A model generated the notes under the pieces. It searched no databases, was not told the origin of the DNA, and was given only the letters and a program-made list of their open reading frames with translations. 64,000 nt of DNA from Balaenoptera acutorostrata (lineage: Eukaryota; Chordata; Mammalia; Artiodactyla; Balaenopteridae): the NCBI RefSeq assembly GCF_949987535.1, contig NC_080071.1, forward strand, positions 27,798,236 to 27,862,235. Direction: 5' to 3'. Shown one piece after another: positions 1 through 14,445 of the stretch (position 1 is the stretch's first letter; every line of letters starts with the position of its first letter). The translations under genes were made by a program, and so were the position numbers.

Positions 1-700
1 AGAAAAGGCTCAGGGAGCTTCTGACTCTCCCAGATCCCTCTCAAACCTCAGAGAAGGCACTTGGCACAAGTACAAGAATGACAGACCTATCCCATTTTCA
101 CCCTAAAACTACAGTCTATTTTCCCTTACGCAAGATGCTTCATAAGCTGACACTGCCTATCTTTGTCACAGTATCTCTGGTCACCACCCACCTGCCTGGA
201 TTTGCTCTTCCTCCCATGACACCTTCTATAGTTTGGGAACTGTTAATTTCCTGAATGTCTCATGCTATTTTATGCTTCACTCCCCTCAGGCCACCTACCT
301 GGCTGGAAAATTCCTATTCATCTTTCTAGATCTTGCAAAACATCATCTACCGTTCTGAAATCCCAAGCAGACAACTCTTCCTGCTCCAGAGCTTAATCAT
401 GCATATACTTCACTTACAAACATATCCCAATTCTGTATCACTTGTGCCTCTCACTTCCCTAATGCTCTCTGAGCTCCTTGAGAAAAGCACCTGGATCTTA
501 TTCAACTTTGCATTCAGGGCAGCAAGAATAATGCCAGGCATGGAGTAAATATTTACTGAGCTAAGTAAAATTTTGTCCTTGGGACTGATCAGAGGGATTA
601 ATTTTTAAGTAAAACCATCTGCCATGATATTTTTATCTTCAATTCATCTATTAAAAATAATGACTTAATTGATTTAAGCCTTAGATGTCAGATCACTTAC
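1..700 (-). other. SCN9A: SCN9A intron 18 (partial)
   Basis: Start of the intron after exon 18, donor GTAAGTGATC at 691-700. The exon encoding domain III S2-S3 should lie beyond position 1. Between 150 and 560 the sequence resembles a decayed L2 3' end on the plus strand (CCTTGAGAAAAGCACCTGGA and the TGGAGTAAATATTTACTGA tail). Nothing else is recognisable. Confidence 0.8.
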
Positions 701-855
701 CAGAGCACCACTGCTGAGCAGGATCATGAGAACAATGAAGCTTTCAAACCAACTGTGCTCAACTATCCGATAGCAGGTCTTCCTGATGTTCCACCAGATT
801 TTTCCTTTCCCTGATTCTGTGTTAATTTGGCAGCATGGGAGCCTCCGCACACAAC
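701..855 (-). CDS. SCN9A: SCN9A exon 18: end of II-III linker and domain III S1
   Basis: This 155-nt exon encodes about residues 1157-1208. Its acceptor is CTTGCCAG before GTTGTGTGCGG and its donor is CTCTG/GTAAGTGATC. It completes the split Gly codon from exon 17 and ends in phase 0. The peptide starts [19 protein letters not shown], the conserved linker just before domain III, followed by [19 protein letters not shown] and the start of transmembrane S1 ([14 protein letters not shown]). The spacing and sequence are those of every vertebrate Nav alpha subunit. The reading frame is open with no anomaly. Confidence 0.97.
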
Positions 856-1669
856 CTGGCAAGAAAGACATGCATGTAAAATCTGGATATTCAGAATACA
901 TAAAATACTTAACATACATCATTTAATGCAAAGCGCTCCTACGATAGTTCCTCAACCAAATAATTTCTAACACTTACACCTGAAGCTTCAAATAGTTTCA
1001 ACTTGGATGCTGCCTTTTCTCATCTCTTAACTCTCCCTGGTGTTTTCTTAATACTTGTATCAGTAATTTCGAACTTGGGATGTATTCGTGTTTTCTGTTC
1101 TTCCCTAGTTTCTCATCAATCTCCTCTACAGTGTTTAAACCACATATTGTTCTTTTTATTACTGCAGCCCTAATGCAATCCTAATACACAATGAGCAGTA
1201 AATAATTACTGGTTAACGAATGAACTAAAATCTCAAGACAAAAATGCATTTCATGGCCTTCTTGATACGAATTTAGTCTACAGTCTGGTGCTGTTTCAAC
1301 TCCTCTATAAAACACCCTTTGAGAAAGCATTCTATGTAATACTTTAAAAATTAGTAGAAAGTCCTATAATTCAGTTTAAAAGAAACAGATCTTGATTACA
1401 AGAATCAGATGAAACTGTTTCAAGTACTATAAGTTAAAAACAAATCTGACTTTGGAATCCCAGATGCAAAACACACTGCTATAAAAAACTGAAGAATATT
1501 TTATTTAAAGTTGTTTAGGTTAATTCATTCATATCCCCATCAAACATTTATTGATTAACCTTTTACTCAGCTGTGTACATAGTTTCTTCTCCTCAAGATA
1601 TCTATTACTGGTTTTTGGTTAGGCGGCTAGATATAGAAATAAATTACTATAACTGGATAATGCAACTAA

Positions 1670-2620
1670 AATGACAGATATGCTGGGGTTATGTTTGATA
1701 GCTTGGAAGAAATTCACCTAACCTGGCTTATTTGTTGAGAAAGTGAGGTCAGAGGAGGTTTTCTGGAAGAGGTGGGACCTGAATTGAATCAAAGTATTAG
1801 CCAAAAAGAGTGGAGTGGAATTCCAGGCCAAGAGGCAGCAAAATGTGCTGTGTACAGGACTTACAAGTAGTTCAGAATTTTGATGAAAGCAAACTGCACA
1901 GAAAAGGGATGGATGAGAGATAAGGTAGAGAAACTGGTCAGATTATGGAAAGCATTTTCTCCCACCTTAAGGAGTTTGGCTATATCCTAAATCCTAATGA
2001 GGAGTAAATGAAGGGTTGTAAGCAGAAAATTACATAGGAAGATTGTAATTTAAATAGATGTCGCCAGCAACTGTGGAGGATAAGTTGGAAGAGAAGAATA
2101 AGGAGGGGTGGGGGGCAAAGAAAGACCCAGAGCTAGAAAACCAGTTAGGGTCTGGTTCAGTATCCCCAACAAGAAGGATAGATTTGGGCAGCTCTGGTTA
2201 GGAACTAGAGCAATAACAGAGTCAAGACATATTTGGCAGGTAAAATCAGCACATTTGCTGACTGATTGGATATGGGATGTAAGAGGAAGGGAGAAGCCCA
2301 GACAACTGGGTGGATGTCAGTAATGAAATGAAGACCACAGGAGCAGGAGCTGCTTGGGGCGATAATGAGTTTGAGATGCCAGTGAAACCTCTAAATACAG
2401 ACATCCTGTAGATATTTGGAGGTGTGAATCTGAAGCTCAGGGGAAAAGTCTGGGCTGGAAAAGAATGTGTAGGAATCATTAGCACATATGTGTCAGCTGA
2501 GATCAGGACAGTTGTTGAGGTCACACACAAAAAAGTATTTAGGGTGAGGAGAGAAAAGGGTCGAGTCTGGAACATTCTGGGAGAGCAATATTAAGAGACA
2601 GAATTCAGTGGTGAGCTGGA
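1670..2620 (-). repeat. L2 LINE 3' fragment
   Basis: Reverse-oriented, decayed L2. Landmarks are the complement of the L2 'AAACTCCTTACC' block (AAGGAGTTTGGCTATATCC near 1970), a GGAAGCAG-like purine-rich stretch, and TTTGAGATGCC followed by TCTGAAGCTCAGGGGAAA near 2370-2445. Similar blocks appear in the copies at 8780, 26900 and 46140. Confidence 0.6.
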
Positions 2621-2755
2621 GCCAACTCATACTGGCTCTTGACAACTTATTGTTAAATTGCCAGGAAATGTTGGTAGCCTGTTGTTAAATGCAGCTGTTA
2701 TCAAAAATTAAATTGTATAAACTTAAAAATATAACTTACTTAAAAAAGTTAATAA

Positions 2756-2817
2756 GTACTAAAAATATATTACTCTAATAATTTTACTCTAAAAATATAT
2801 TACTCTACATTTTACTA
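2756..2817. repeat. Two-copy AT-rich tandem repeat, 30-bp period
   Basis: AAAAATATATTACTCTA occurs at 2761-2777 and again at 2791-2807, with related sequence between and after. A short local duplication in unique intron sequence. Confidence 0.8.
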
Positions 2818-5800
2818 TTATCTATGCTCTTGAGTATATTTAAGCATTCTATCTGGTTGGTAGAATATGTTATACTGTTGGGCTACAATGTATCTCTTCC
2901 CAACTCTGCATGCAGCAAAGTCACACCAGTAGTTTGAGATCAGCCATGGTGGGAATCTTTACAAAAGTCATCAAATGCTATAAATCCAGGCTTGTTGATT
3001 TTCTAGAGAAGAATTAAGAAAGTGATGGAGAAAATGTTAATAAAACTGGAAAAGTATGCCATATTGGTAGCCATTACACTGTGAATAGCACAAAAAATTG
3101 AGGAAATATTCTTTCAGTATTCGAATTCTATTATCTGATTCAGCAAAGATTTGTTCACATCACTGATGAGTCAAGTTCTGACATACAGCCTTTTTGTTTC
3201 ACTCTCACCTTACTGATTAACGTAAATGAAAATACCAACCAACCTTCAGGTTAAAACTATACTTGTTCATCAGTTGCAACCACTGTTTATAAATATAAAA
3301 TTTTGGCAAAATTCAACAAAAGCATTCTGTGGGAACCAATTAGCTATATGGAATGTTCAATGAAGGATGGTGATTATATTACTGCCTGTAAATTGTGTAC
3401 CACATATCCTTTATATCAGTAAAATATATGGTAAACTGATGGATGTATGCATACTTTGTTTTTCTTGAAGAACTGGTTGTTAAACATTTACCTGTCCACC
3501 ACTGGGAAAGGTGGAAGATGAGAAAACCCTGAAGGAGGTGACAAAGTTGGGGTGGGGAAAATGTAGAAGAGGCTGCAGTAAAAGAAAAGTCAGGGAAGAG
3601 TTTCATGAAGGACTGGTGAACACAGCTATGACCAAGAGAGTCTCAGAGAGAGAATGATTGAAATTAAAAAAAAATTAAAGTTGATTAAAAAATAAACAAT
3701 CAAAATTACTTAAAAAAAGGAAGAATTTAAAAAGAGGAACTACAGTGAATTCTTCTCTTAAAATTTTTAGATCAAAAACCTCGTTTGGAGGGAATGTAGA
3801 AGGTGGGAAAGCAAGAATGAACAGCACTTTTTGGAGGCTTGTTTTAGAAGTTTGCAAGTTAGGCACTCTAAAAATAATTTACTTGTCTATAAAACAATAT
3901 ATTTCATTAAAAATATTGAGCCTATCAAGTAATAACTTCATATAATCATAAGCTGTCTGTCCTGAAACAACAAAGCTATATAATTCTCTTGATGAAATAC
4001 ATTTTTTGGACAATGTCTTGTTATGGTTTCTTTTACGATTATGTAGAGAAATTAGTTCATTGATCCTTAATACGAGGTATCTCCTAGTACTTTAATTTCC
4101 AGTTTTATAGAAATGTAGCAAGTTATGTTTTTCTCCCAAGTCTGACATTTTTGCTAACAATTTTATGTGTTCTTGTCCTTTCTCTCTGGAAACTTCTAAG
4201 TTCCCAGAAGGCTGAACTGTGCCTGTTATGCCCTTTCTTTCTGCTCACAGTACTTACTACAATCCTCTACATAGATTCATATGCTGGGATAGTTGACTTA
4301 AAAGACATAACCCCCCCAAAAAAGAGTTCTAAAATCACCTAAGCATTAGTCATGATCTGAAGGGTCATGTCTTTGTGAATTCTAGAATTTACACAAAGTT
4401 TGGATGAAATAGAAAAAAAAAAAAACCAACTGGGGGAAAGGAAAATATACACATGGCTTCACTTATCCAATGTTATTACAGTTTACATGACCTCAGATCT
4501 CAAAGAATTTATCTTCATTGTATCTAAAACAATTACTTTATATCTCAAATGCATTTAGTAAAGAAAGAATACTTTATAAAATGATATGAAAAAATAGTAA
4601 AAGGTAAGGCCAAAAATTGACACCAGATCATCTTTTTCGGGGCAAAAGAAAACACCAGATAGAGTGGAAAAATTTAAGATGGATTTTTTTTTTATTAACT
4701 TAATGCTTGAGACTTTAGAACTTATCTTAAAAACAAAGATCTTGTGCAGAACAGAATCTATCTGCATCAAGTATAATTACCAGAGGAGAAAGTTATCTCT
4801 TTGGTTAAGAAGATTTTACTATTTGGGATTTCTTTTTGTAGGTCTTAAGGTTGAAGAGAAATATTATTCTTATGATTGAGGCAGGAAAAGGCACTATATA
4901 TTCTAATTAGAAAAGTAAGTAAACTTTTTATCTGAGATGAAGGTTCGTAAGTATTTTCCTCAGGATTTATCACACCTCAGAGAGTTTCTCTCTTATTTTG
5001 AGGCAGAAGAATAGGACCACCGCCTGTCTAGCTTTTATGCAAAGGCATATCCCAAGAGATTTCCAACCTAGCTGGTTAGCAACGTTATCACACCTTCTTT
5101 TTTAAAAGGACTATTAATTAAATGTAAACACAGCAGAGAATGTCTCAAACATTTTAATAGGTCCCCATGGGTAAATGCTATTTCTTTTGGGTGGTTTCAT
5201 TAATTTGCTCTTGTGATCCATTAAGTAAAATCTCTATTGTGTTTCATCATGTTAAACTAATGCTTTCAAATAAAAAAGAAACCACAGGCCTCTTCTAAGT
5301 TTAGCCATTAATAGAAATATAACAGCATGATCAGTATAATTAATATAAAAATTTATTAGGAAAACATGTCTTTTTTTAAACACTTCTTAAAAACTTCTAA
5401 ATCCTTTATAACGAGTTTTTTGTCCACATTTTCCTTCCAAAAAAAGACAAAAATAGGCACAAAGGAGTTGGTTATTGTGTTACTAAAGTTAGAATTAGTT
5501 ATTAGTTATTTTATAGGAAGTGGAACTCAGAACATTTTGGGGGAAAGTTGAGTTAGCTCCTCCTACTAAATTAATAGAAAATACATTATTTTAAGGAGAA
5601 GAGTGTGTCCTTCTCACACCCTAATCTTGATTTTGTGATTTACTAATTGTATAATCCAAAAGGAGTATAATATAAAACCAAGCAAAATCAAACAGTCATG
5701 TCATGTTCATAATTATATAGATTGCAAAGACATGTAGAATTAAGGATAGTGAAGAACAGTACCAGATCTGGGAAGGTACCTGAAGTCTTGAATGATAAAG

Positions 5801-6174
5801 CTAATGAAACAGAACTAAGGAAAAACACAGAATAAGAGGGAGGAGAAAAAGGTGAAGAGGAACAAGATGCAAATGAATAAAGTGATAGTTATGAAGTAAA
5901 AAAGGATCAATGGATGTGAGGCTATGAACAACAAAATCATTTTAGCATTCGTCTTCACTGAAACACAACTATTCTGATTTAACTCTCCCACTTCCTTTGA
6001 TTTTCCTGCTGCCTTTCAGGTAACAGAAACCTCCAGAGGCCAAATGCTGCTCTAAATTGGCATTGGTTCTAGCGCAACACTTGTCAACCAATCACGACTT
6101 GGTAAGGGTAATTTCCACTATGAGTAAACAAGTTCCCAATTTTCCATCCTGTCAAGCCCACTTATTTTGAACTC

Positions 6175-6980
6175 TTCATGTGGAAACCATATATTTCCAG
6201 TTTCTTGAGGCCCCAAGCTTGGTGTCTTCTTTGACTCTTCTAAAGAGAAGAAAGCTTTAACACCCAGCATCGAATCCATCAGCAAATCCCTTCAGCTTTA
6301 ACTTGAAAATATACTCAGAATATCATACTCTCACCATCCCCAATACTCTCACAGTAGTCTACACTCCCATCATCTCTCACCTGGATTACCGCAGGGACAT
6401 CCAAGAGGTTTCCCAGCTTCTGCCCTTGCTATCCACCTATCTGCTCTTAAGATGGCATTTTGTGAGACTTCTAAATGAGATTCTTAGGTTTTTCAATGCT
6501 CTTGAGATCTGGCCTCTACTGTGTCTCTAACCTCAACTTCTACCACCCTTTCCACCTCTCAATCTGTTCTACTCATACCGGCCTCTTGATTTGGTTTTCA
6601 AATATGCATATCGCCACTTCAGGGCATGTGCCTTCATTACTCTGCTTAAAATACTCTTCCTTCATATATTTGCGTGGTCCACTTCAATCTTCTTCAGGTC
6701 TCTGATCAAATGTTATCTTTTTAGAAAGGCCTTCTCTGACCACTCTATTTGTACGAGAGTAGGCTTCTACCCCTCAATCTTAGTATTCCCATTTTCACTT
6801 TACTTCTCCATAGCATGTATCACTTATCAGACCTACTAAATATTTATATATTTATTTGGGTAAGAAACATTGTTTTTTTTCCCTGCTCTATCTCTGTCTA
6901 GCGCTCAGGTCTGGGCCTGGCAGACAGAAGGTATTTAACGATTATTTGTTGATTGGATAAAAGAATGAATAAGTGGATAA
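6175..6980 (+). repeat. L2 LINE 3' end
   Basis: Forward L2 remnant. It runs from the block CATCTCTCACCTGGATTACC near 6371 through TCTGATCAAATGTTATCTTT and GGCCTTCTCTGACCAC near 6730, to the 3' tail near 6890-6980. Small open frames here are remnants, not genes. Confidence 0.75.
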
Positions 6981-7144
6981 AGGGTTGAAGGGCTCAGAAA
7001 ATTGGTTGCCCTGTTTTTATCAGGCTGAGCCTCTTAGCCCAGCAGGTCTGGTAAGTATAAAGTCTCGAGTGGAGCACAGCTGCTCAAAGTGATATGACTC
7101 AGAGATGTGTGTTTGCTAGTAGATATTCCTGTCATTAAAAAATA

Positions 7145-7380
7145 TATATTTATCTGTTTATTTAAATTTTTATTGAGAACATACATACAGTGTAGTACAC
7201 ATATTTTAAGTATATATATTGATATTCTCATGTAACAGCCATGTAGGTCATGATATAACATTTCCAAGCACCCAGAAATCACCCTCATGCCCTTTCCCAA
7301 TCTGTACCCCCTAAAGGTAACTACTAGTCTGACTTCTATCTTTGTAGATTGATTTTGTCTATTCTTCTCCTATTTTGCCC
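7145..7380 (-). repeat. L1 3' UTR fragment
   Basis: Reverse-oriented old L1M-type 3' end: TTTTTATTGAGAACATACAT followed by the CCCAATCTGTACCCC and GGTAACTACTAGTCTGACTT blocks typical of this repeat. Confidence 0.6.
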
Positions 7381-7383
7381 ATT

Positions 7384-7735
7384 TTTTCCAGCTTTACTGA
7401 GGTATAATTGACAATTAAAAATTGTATATATTTAAGGTGTACAACTTGATGATTTGATATAGGTTTATACTGTGAAATAATCACCACACTCAAGTTAATT
7501 AAATTGCCATCACCTCACATAGTTACCAACTTCTTCTTTTTGGGTGGGTTGAGAACATTTAAGATCTACCCTCTTGGCAAATTTCAAGTACACAACACGG
7601 TATTGTTAACTATACTCATATTGTTGTCCATTAGATTTCCAGAATGCATTCATCTTGTACAACTGAAATTTTGGTTCTCAGTAAATTTTCAGTGGTCAAG
7701 ACCACAATTCACTGAAAATGTGTTTCTATAATATC
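7384..7735 (-). repeat. L1 3' UTR fragment
   Basis: Starts TTTTCCAGCTTTACTGAGG, the reverse complement of an L1 3' terminus ending in 'caataaagct'. It continues with GGTGTACAACTTGATGATTT, the CACCTCACATAGTTACCA block and GAGAACATTTAAGATCTACC. Same family as 17650-17850 and 29535-29715. Confidence 0.75.
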
Positions 7736-8524
7736 TCTTACACACTAGACTCAAATTAGAAGTTATGAATAATCTCAAAATCATTATATAAGTATTCTCA
7801 TTGGTGTGTTATAGGATTAAAATAGCTTTTGTAAAGTTTGATCTCAGTAAGATAGCACCTACAGTCTGAAATAGCTTAGCATTAATACTTTCTGCAGAGG
7901 GTTTAAGTTTTTCTAAGGCCCTTCTCTGATATAGAGCCATAATTTGTTAGATAAGCCCAACTTCTTTCTGGTTATCCTAGAATTTTAAGTCAGGGTCATT
8001 CATAAAATGTGTGGAAGAAATCTGTACAAATTTAAGTTTACATGGTACTAGTCAATTTAATTTTATCGTGATGCTGAAATACATGATGATACTCTTAAAT
8101 GCCTTTAACATGAACACTTCTAAAGAAAACTCCATGTGTTTTGCTTATAGTACTAATTTGAGTTAACACAAATTTCTATTAATTGGGTGTCACACTTTTT
8201 TGCTTCTCACGCACACAAAAAATGACATTTGGCTTTTATTTAAAGAGAATTCATGCATCCATTGTAGTTTGCAGATATCTTTATTTGCTGGTCATTTTGT
8301 TTACTGCATGAGTGTCATAGGAGACTGGTTGAGAAAATCTTGAAGAATGAAAGCGAGTCAGTGATTTCTACAAAAAAACACAAATGCTGAGAGTTTAAGT
8401 CCATGAGTAGATCATGAGTCATTAGCATCAAGGCTACCACTGCTTCTAGATAAAATTGCTAACAAAATACTTTAAAAACAATAAGGAAACTAGAAGGAGA
8501 TGAAAGACAGTACTGTGCTAATTA

Positions 8525-8705
8525 ATTTATTAATGCTATCTCATTTAATCTCCTCAACATCCCTATGATATGGATGTAAAATGTACCCATTTTACAGATG
8601 AGGCGTCTGAGGTATAAGACTAAAATGTGCTCAAGGTCTCATAGAGAGTTAGCAGTAGGCCAGTTAGAACTCATATTTATCACGCTCCAAAGCTTGTACA
8701 ATAAA
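8525..8705 (-). repeat. MIR SINE
   Basis: Reverse MIR core: ATCTCATTTAATCTCCTCAA, then CCCATTTTACAGATGAGG and GCTCAAGGTCTCATAGAG. Confidence 0.75.
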
Positions 8706-8779
8706 TTATTGTATTACATTGCAACCCTACTCTAGGTTTGCGTTTTTACTTAGATGACACAATACTTGCTTAGAAAACT

Positions 8780-9660
8780 GCATATTTTCCCAAGTCAAGT
8801 TCAAAGTTACTGCTTTGAATAAAATCCCTGAAAAATTCCAGGAGTAGTAAGAAGTTCAGTAAGGTAGAAAGTGAAAAGGAATGAAAAGAGGCACTGTTAG
8901 AAAATAAGAGCCTGAGGCCAAATGTAAAGGGCCTTACATGCCAAGTTAAGGACTTCAGGTTTTGTCCTACCAATGGTTCTCAAATTTTAGTGTGCATCAG
9001 AATCCCCTGCAGGACTCGGACCCTATCTCCAGAGTTTCTGATCAACTTGTGTGTTTTGTGATCAACCTGTGGCTAGAAAGGGAGAGATTAGGACTGACTT
9101 AAAGTCGAGCTTGAGAGGCAAGATAGATCATGACATCACTAAATGTGATAGAGACTGGAGGAAGCTGTAGATTACATGTGGAAACCCCACTGAAGTTTGT
9201 TTTGAACTTATTCAACTGTTGTTTAAAGACAACAGATGGAGATGAGCAATGGGGAGCTGTAGGCAGATCTGGAACTTGAATGAAGTCAGGGGTAAAGATA
9301 AAGATGTAAGAGCAACAATACAGAAATGGTTGCTTACACCACAGACACGGACGAAACCACTTAGGGCTACAGAATAAGAAAAGTAGATAACCAAGCATCA
9401 AAATGTGGGCAAACGTCATTATTTAAGGTTTGTGCATAAAAAATAGTCACTAAAAGAAACAGGGGAACTCAGAATTCTCAGTGATGTAAAAGAAGAACAA
9501 AAATAGAGTGTGGCCTCTGAAACCAAGGGAAGGAAGAATTTTGAGACAGACTATGGTCAACTGTATCAAATGGTTTCCTGACAGAGTAGCTTCAGCTTTT
9601 GATGAAAAGGACAACAGTATCTACCCCATTAATTTGTTTACTGGTTCCATGGAGCTGGGA
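8780..9660 (-). repeat. L2 LINE fragment interrupted by MER5A
   Basis: Reverse L2: GGGCCTTACATGCCAAGTTA near 8930 matches the complement of the L2 block for 'aggcctacaaggccc'. Downstream, GGTCAACTGTATCAAATGG near 9554 continues the same consensus. A MER5A relic sits inside at 8972-9060. Confidence 0.6.
8972..9060 (+). mobile_element. MER5A-like hAT relic
   Basis: AATGGTTCTCAAATTTTAGT, then GTGCATCAGAATCCCCTGCA and CAGAGTTTCTGATCAAC are the hallmark left half of MER5A, a non-autonomous hAT DNA transposon. It is truncated. Confidence 0.75.
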
Positions 9661-9749
9661 ACATGAATTAAGGATCTAAATGAGAATATGAACATCTTTC
9701 AGTAAGTAGAGTGCTATATAGTATAACACCGTCACCGTCATAAATTACT

Positions 9750-9860
9750 GTTAGTAGCATATCATAAGTGTGGAAACTGAAGCTTAGAAAGCTCCAGCAA
9801 CTTGCCCTTAGTCACAGAGCCATGACTGAATCAGCACTGGAATAGAGTCTTCTGACTTTT
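9750..9860 (-). repeat. MIR SINE fragment
   Basis: GTGGAAACTGAAGCTTAGAA followed by CAACTTGCCCTTAGTCACAG is the reverse MIR core. Confidence 0.65.
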
Positions 9861-9893
9861 TACTCATCAACCCCCAGTAAGTATTAGGTTTTA

Positions 9894-10073
<180 letters not shown>

Positions 10074-13000
10074 CTAAAAAGAAATTCACCACCCCACCAG
10101 AGAGTTCATTTAGGGTTCATTCAAATCTTGCATTAAAACCATATTTGATAATCAGAGTCATGCAAAGTGTTATGAAAAAAGATTAGCAGTATGATGGCCA
10201 TAAAAACATATAAACATACATTGAGGTCAGGTCACCTTACAATGCATCTGTGCTTGATCTTTCTATCTACACATCCTGTGAAAAATACATTTCCTTATTT
10301 TTAGTATGCTAACAAGTTATGGACAGAATCAGTCTTAAGATAATATTTTTATGTAAACTATAACATCTGCAAAGTATTGGCCACATTTTTATTTTGCTTT
10401 ATGTTTAATATAAATTTGTATACACCAATAATTACTATTTTAGAACAACCAAGACCCTGATAGAAATAATATACAAGTGCCAAACTGCCAACACCTGATA
10501 ATTGAAAGGTCAGATCTGACAACTGGCAGAAAAAGCTTGTTGGTACTTAAAAGTTTTAAAAAGAATAAAATCAGTGTAAAATGAAATCCAAACATATTTT
10601 TTCTATTAACACTTGGATTTGAGAATATGTATCAGGATGATATAGATAGAAGGCCTTTCATCAAAACAAAAAAAGTCAAATACTGTATTGGAATCAAAAT
10701 GTCAAAGACCATAGCAATTATCTTATCCAATACCACCTATTTCAGTGATAGAATTTCAGGATACAGTAGGTCATAAATATTATTTATAATGTCAAGAGAG
10801 TGGCTACTAAAGTGAGTACCACATGCAAACTCTGAAACAAAGATTCCATGAAATTGAACATGGCAGACCAACACATGAGAGGAATGAACTCATTGTCATT
10901 ATGATCATAGAACTGATCATAACACAAATTTTTCCCACCCAGAACTTTGTGATCAAACATGATGTTTACACACATACACATACACAGAAAGTTTTAGATA
11001 AAATACATACAGCAATTGTAGCAAAACTGTGTCAAATTTTCCTAATATTATTTTATAAGGGGTAGAGCAGCACATCAATGGAAGAGTTCAATTTTCATTC
11101 TCATTTGCTAAACGACATGTGAATATTGAAAACTACTAGTTATTATAGCATGTACTTCTCTTAATAAGATTACAGCTTTACTTGTTTTTTTTAAGAATAA
11201 TTCAAACAAATGTAAGTGCTAAAAATGAGGAAATACTTATTTCATTTAAATTGATTCTTCCATCTATTGATTTGCATTAAGATCATAGGCCCAACCTAAA
11301 ATATTAACTTTTAGAGAATGACTTTGGAAGCTAAAAGTATACTTTATGGGTACCACATTAAATTCTCAGTGCTATTATTATCACACAGTATTCAATATCG
11401 TAAAAAAGGCATTGATAAGAATTGAACATAAGGAATGATGTAAGCAAAGTGGTTTGTATAACTGAGGTAAAGAATTATGAACACTCTATTAAATTAATAC
11501 TTCTAATCTACATTGGCATAGAAGTATTATTCCCACATAGTCAAAGAGTTTTAAAATATTATGTTATTAACAGTATCAATATGAAATTTCACTTAAGAAG
11601 CAGGTTATTTAAACTGATTGAATTCATCTAAAATTACTTTAAAATAAAGCAAATACAAATTACTTGTAAGACAATATCCTGTAAGACTTAAGGTTTTAAA
11701 ATATATATTACTCCAGGAAACAATGGGGAAACTTATAATTATTAATATGTCCTATTGTGCCAATTACCACAAAAACCCATTTTAAGTACCATATCTAAAA
11801 GACTACAATTATTTGATGTCCTCAATTCTTGACCTTTCAGTTGCAAGTGAACTGTCGCTAGGGAATTGAAGGACAAGGCACTATGATTCTGTGGAGATGA
11901 GACCAAACATTTCCATGCTGAAAAAAAGTTATTGGCTTGAACTTTGAGGAAAAGCAGTGGGTGAAATAGCTGATAGAATACGAAGCTCCTCCCTGCTATT
12001 AGCCAAAATACTGACAACTAGGATATAGTTATAATGATTTTCTCTCACCTTGTAACAACTTTTAAATAAAATGTTTCAAATCTGCAGAACCCTGACGTTT
12101 GTTAAATTAATGAAAGCATCTTCAACCTCAACATTTGGTTTTCTCACTCTTTAAAAGAGCATTAACAAAGCAGACTTATGCCAAGTTAATTTATAAGTAA
12201 AAATTAAGATGATTTTATGACGTGTATTCTTGCCATTGAAGCCTTTCCCCCCCATCACTTTCATGGCAATTTTTTGTCAATTAAATTCGGAGTTTGGCTC
12301 GGATTTTACATCATAAATGACAGTTATTCAAAATTATTCCTCATTGGAACAGAAATTATCAAAATATTTAATATGAACTACAATTTGTATCACAAGCCAA
12401 ATTCAATGTTTAGAATGTTTTTAGGAATTCAATGTTTTCCTGGGAATGCATTAAGTATTCACAAGTAGCTATTTCAATACTGTATATAATGTTAAATATT
12501 TATGGGCATGTCCTGGCAAATATAGACAGTTTAGTTTTAATCTATTCAGCTTTTAAACTTCATACCTACTAAAGCCGAAGTTTCTTTAACAGGGTCCAAA
12601 AAGGATATTTGTAAATAGAAAGGCTAACATCTATTACAAAGGTTTTCTCTTGAAGGTAAATTCTTTTAAATCTCATAGTAGGCATTGCTAGATTTAACTA
12701 CTGAATCTTCTTTTATTCTTGTTTAGTATACAGTGAAGATCAAGTCAATCATTTGTATCATTTTATATAATTAATTATATGATTATTTTCATTTCTGTAT
12801 ACTCAATCATTTACTATTTAGTTTTCTTGTGATTTTGGAAATGGAAGAATAATTATACTATACTAAGAGCAGTGAAATAAATACTTCAGTATGAAAAAGT
12901 TCCCTTCTGGTTTTATAAATAGGTCATTTTAAAATTTCACGTCAATTTTATTTTTAGTAAAATGTGAAATAGTATAGAATAGGAAATATGCTATAGTTAG

Positions 13001-14445
13001 CATTCCTGCCTTTTTATTAAATAATATGGTATTGACTGTAGGTACTTCCTCATTTTTTTCTTTCTTTCCTTTAAATAAAACCTATATACACTTGATTCAA
13101 AAATTTCAAATGTACAATAGCATGTGACGAAAAATAGAAGTCCCCTCCACTCTCGCCCTGATTCTATTTCCTTTAGGTAATTACTATACTATATATATGT
13201 ACTTTTTGACATATCTTTCTATATTCTTCAATGAGCATCCATGAAACACTGAAGTAGTTTTGAAACATCCTACTCTTGATTATAAACTTATGTAGCTATT
13301 TCACTACTGAAAATATGATCAAATTAAAGCTTAATTATTCTTTATGGATCTCCTTTTGATTGTCTTGAAGGTGTGTTTTCTACAACACTGCATATAAGTA
13401 GAAACTCTGTTAAATGTAGGTGTCATATGAAAAACTGCCCCAGGCTGGTCACTTACAAACTTGTTACTGTCATTTCCTGAAATAGGTGATCTCATTGTAA
13501 GCCTATTTGATGCTAGTATGGATGGGTTAATGCTAGTTGGTCATTTATTTCGAGAGGTATGAAGTAGGATTGTCTAATAACTTGACAATCTGGCACTCAA
13601 AATCAAAAACACTATCAACATATAGCAGCACTGTAGAAAACACAGAACTCAACAAAAGCCTTATTCAAAGAGGATGGTTGGTGTTGAAAACATCCCAAAG
13701 ACGTCACGTTTAAAGTACGTGCTATAAGGCTGTTTGCTTCACACAACACAAGAAAGGTATTCTTTGAGTAGCAGAGTCTAGAATAGTTATTTCACCTGAA
13801 CGTCCAAACAAAAAAACCCAAAGGATAGCAAGAAGATTGAAAGAAGCAAATCAAAAGGAAGGGATAGGCATATAAGGGCAGAAAAATTATGGGAGACATT
13901 AGTGATACACTAAGCTCCACTGTATGTCAATAAACAAGAAAGACTTTTATTAGATTCAAATCAACATTACCCAACTTTTAATTTTATAGCCTAATTTTCC
14001 AACTGATATCTATAATGAGGGTTCTGAATCTATAATGAGGAGTAAAATGGTAAAGTTTAGAATAAAGGATCAAAGAACATTTACAGAGGAATTCCACAGA
14101 TAGCTACTATGCTTTGTGAGAGAAGTCCAATGTTTTTCCAAGTTTACCATTCTATTATGGGATAACTTGAATTTTAAAGCCAAAATATGCTTTCCTCTCC
14201 CTTGCAATTGTTAGGCTGTTTTTTTGCCTTCTGAAGAAATGCAAACACTACCCCTTTCAACCTTTTATAAACTAGAGATTACCTATGGTATCGCCATTTG
14301 TGGGTTGTTTTTTTTTTTTATTTTGAGAGTAATGATATTTAGTTTCTTTACATGATTTAGCTTTTGGGCCCCTCAAAGTCCCTCAAATCCTTTTCCAGTC
14401 TCTCTGGAATTCTGCTTTCTCTCAAAATTATTTTTAAAAGGCAAA

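Noticed and set aside
14009..14041. Repeated word TCTATAATGAGG
   Set aside because: Two imperfectly spaced copies only, too short to call a repeat.
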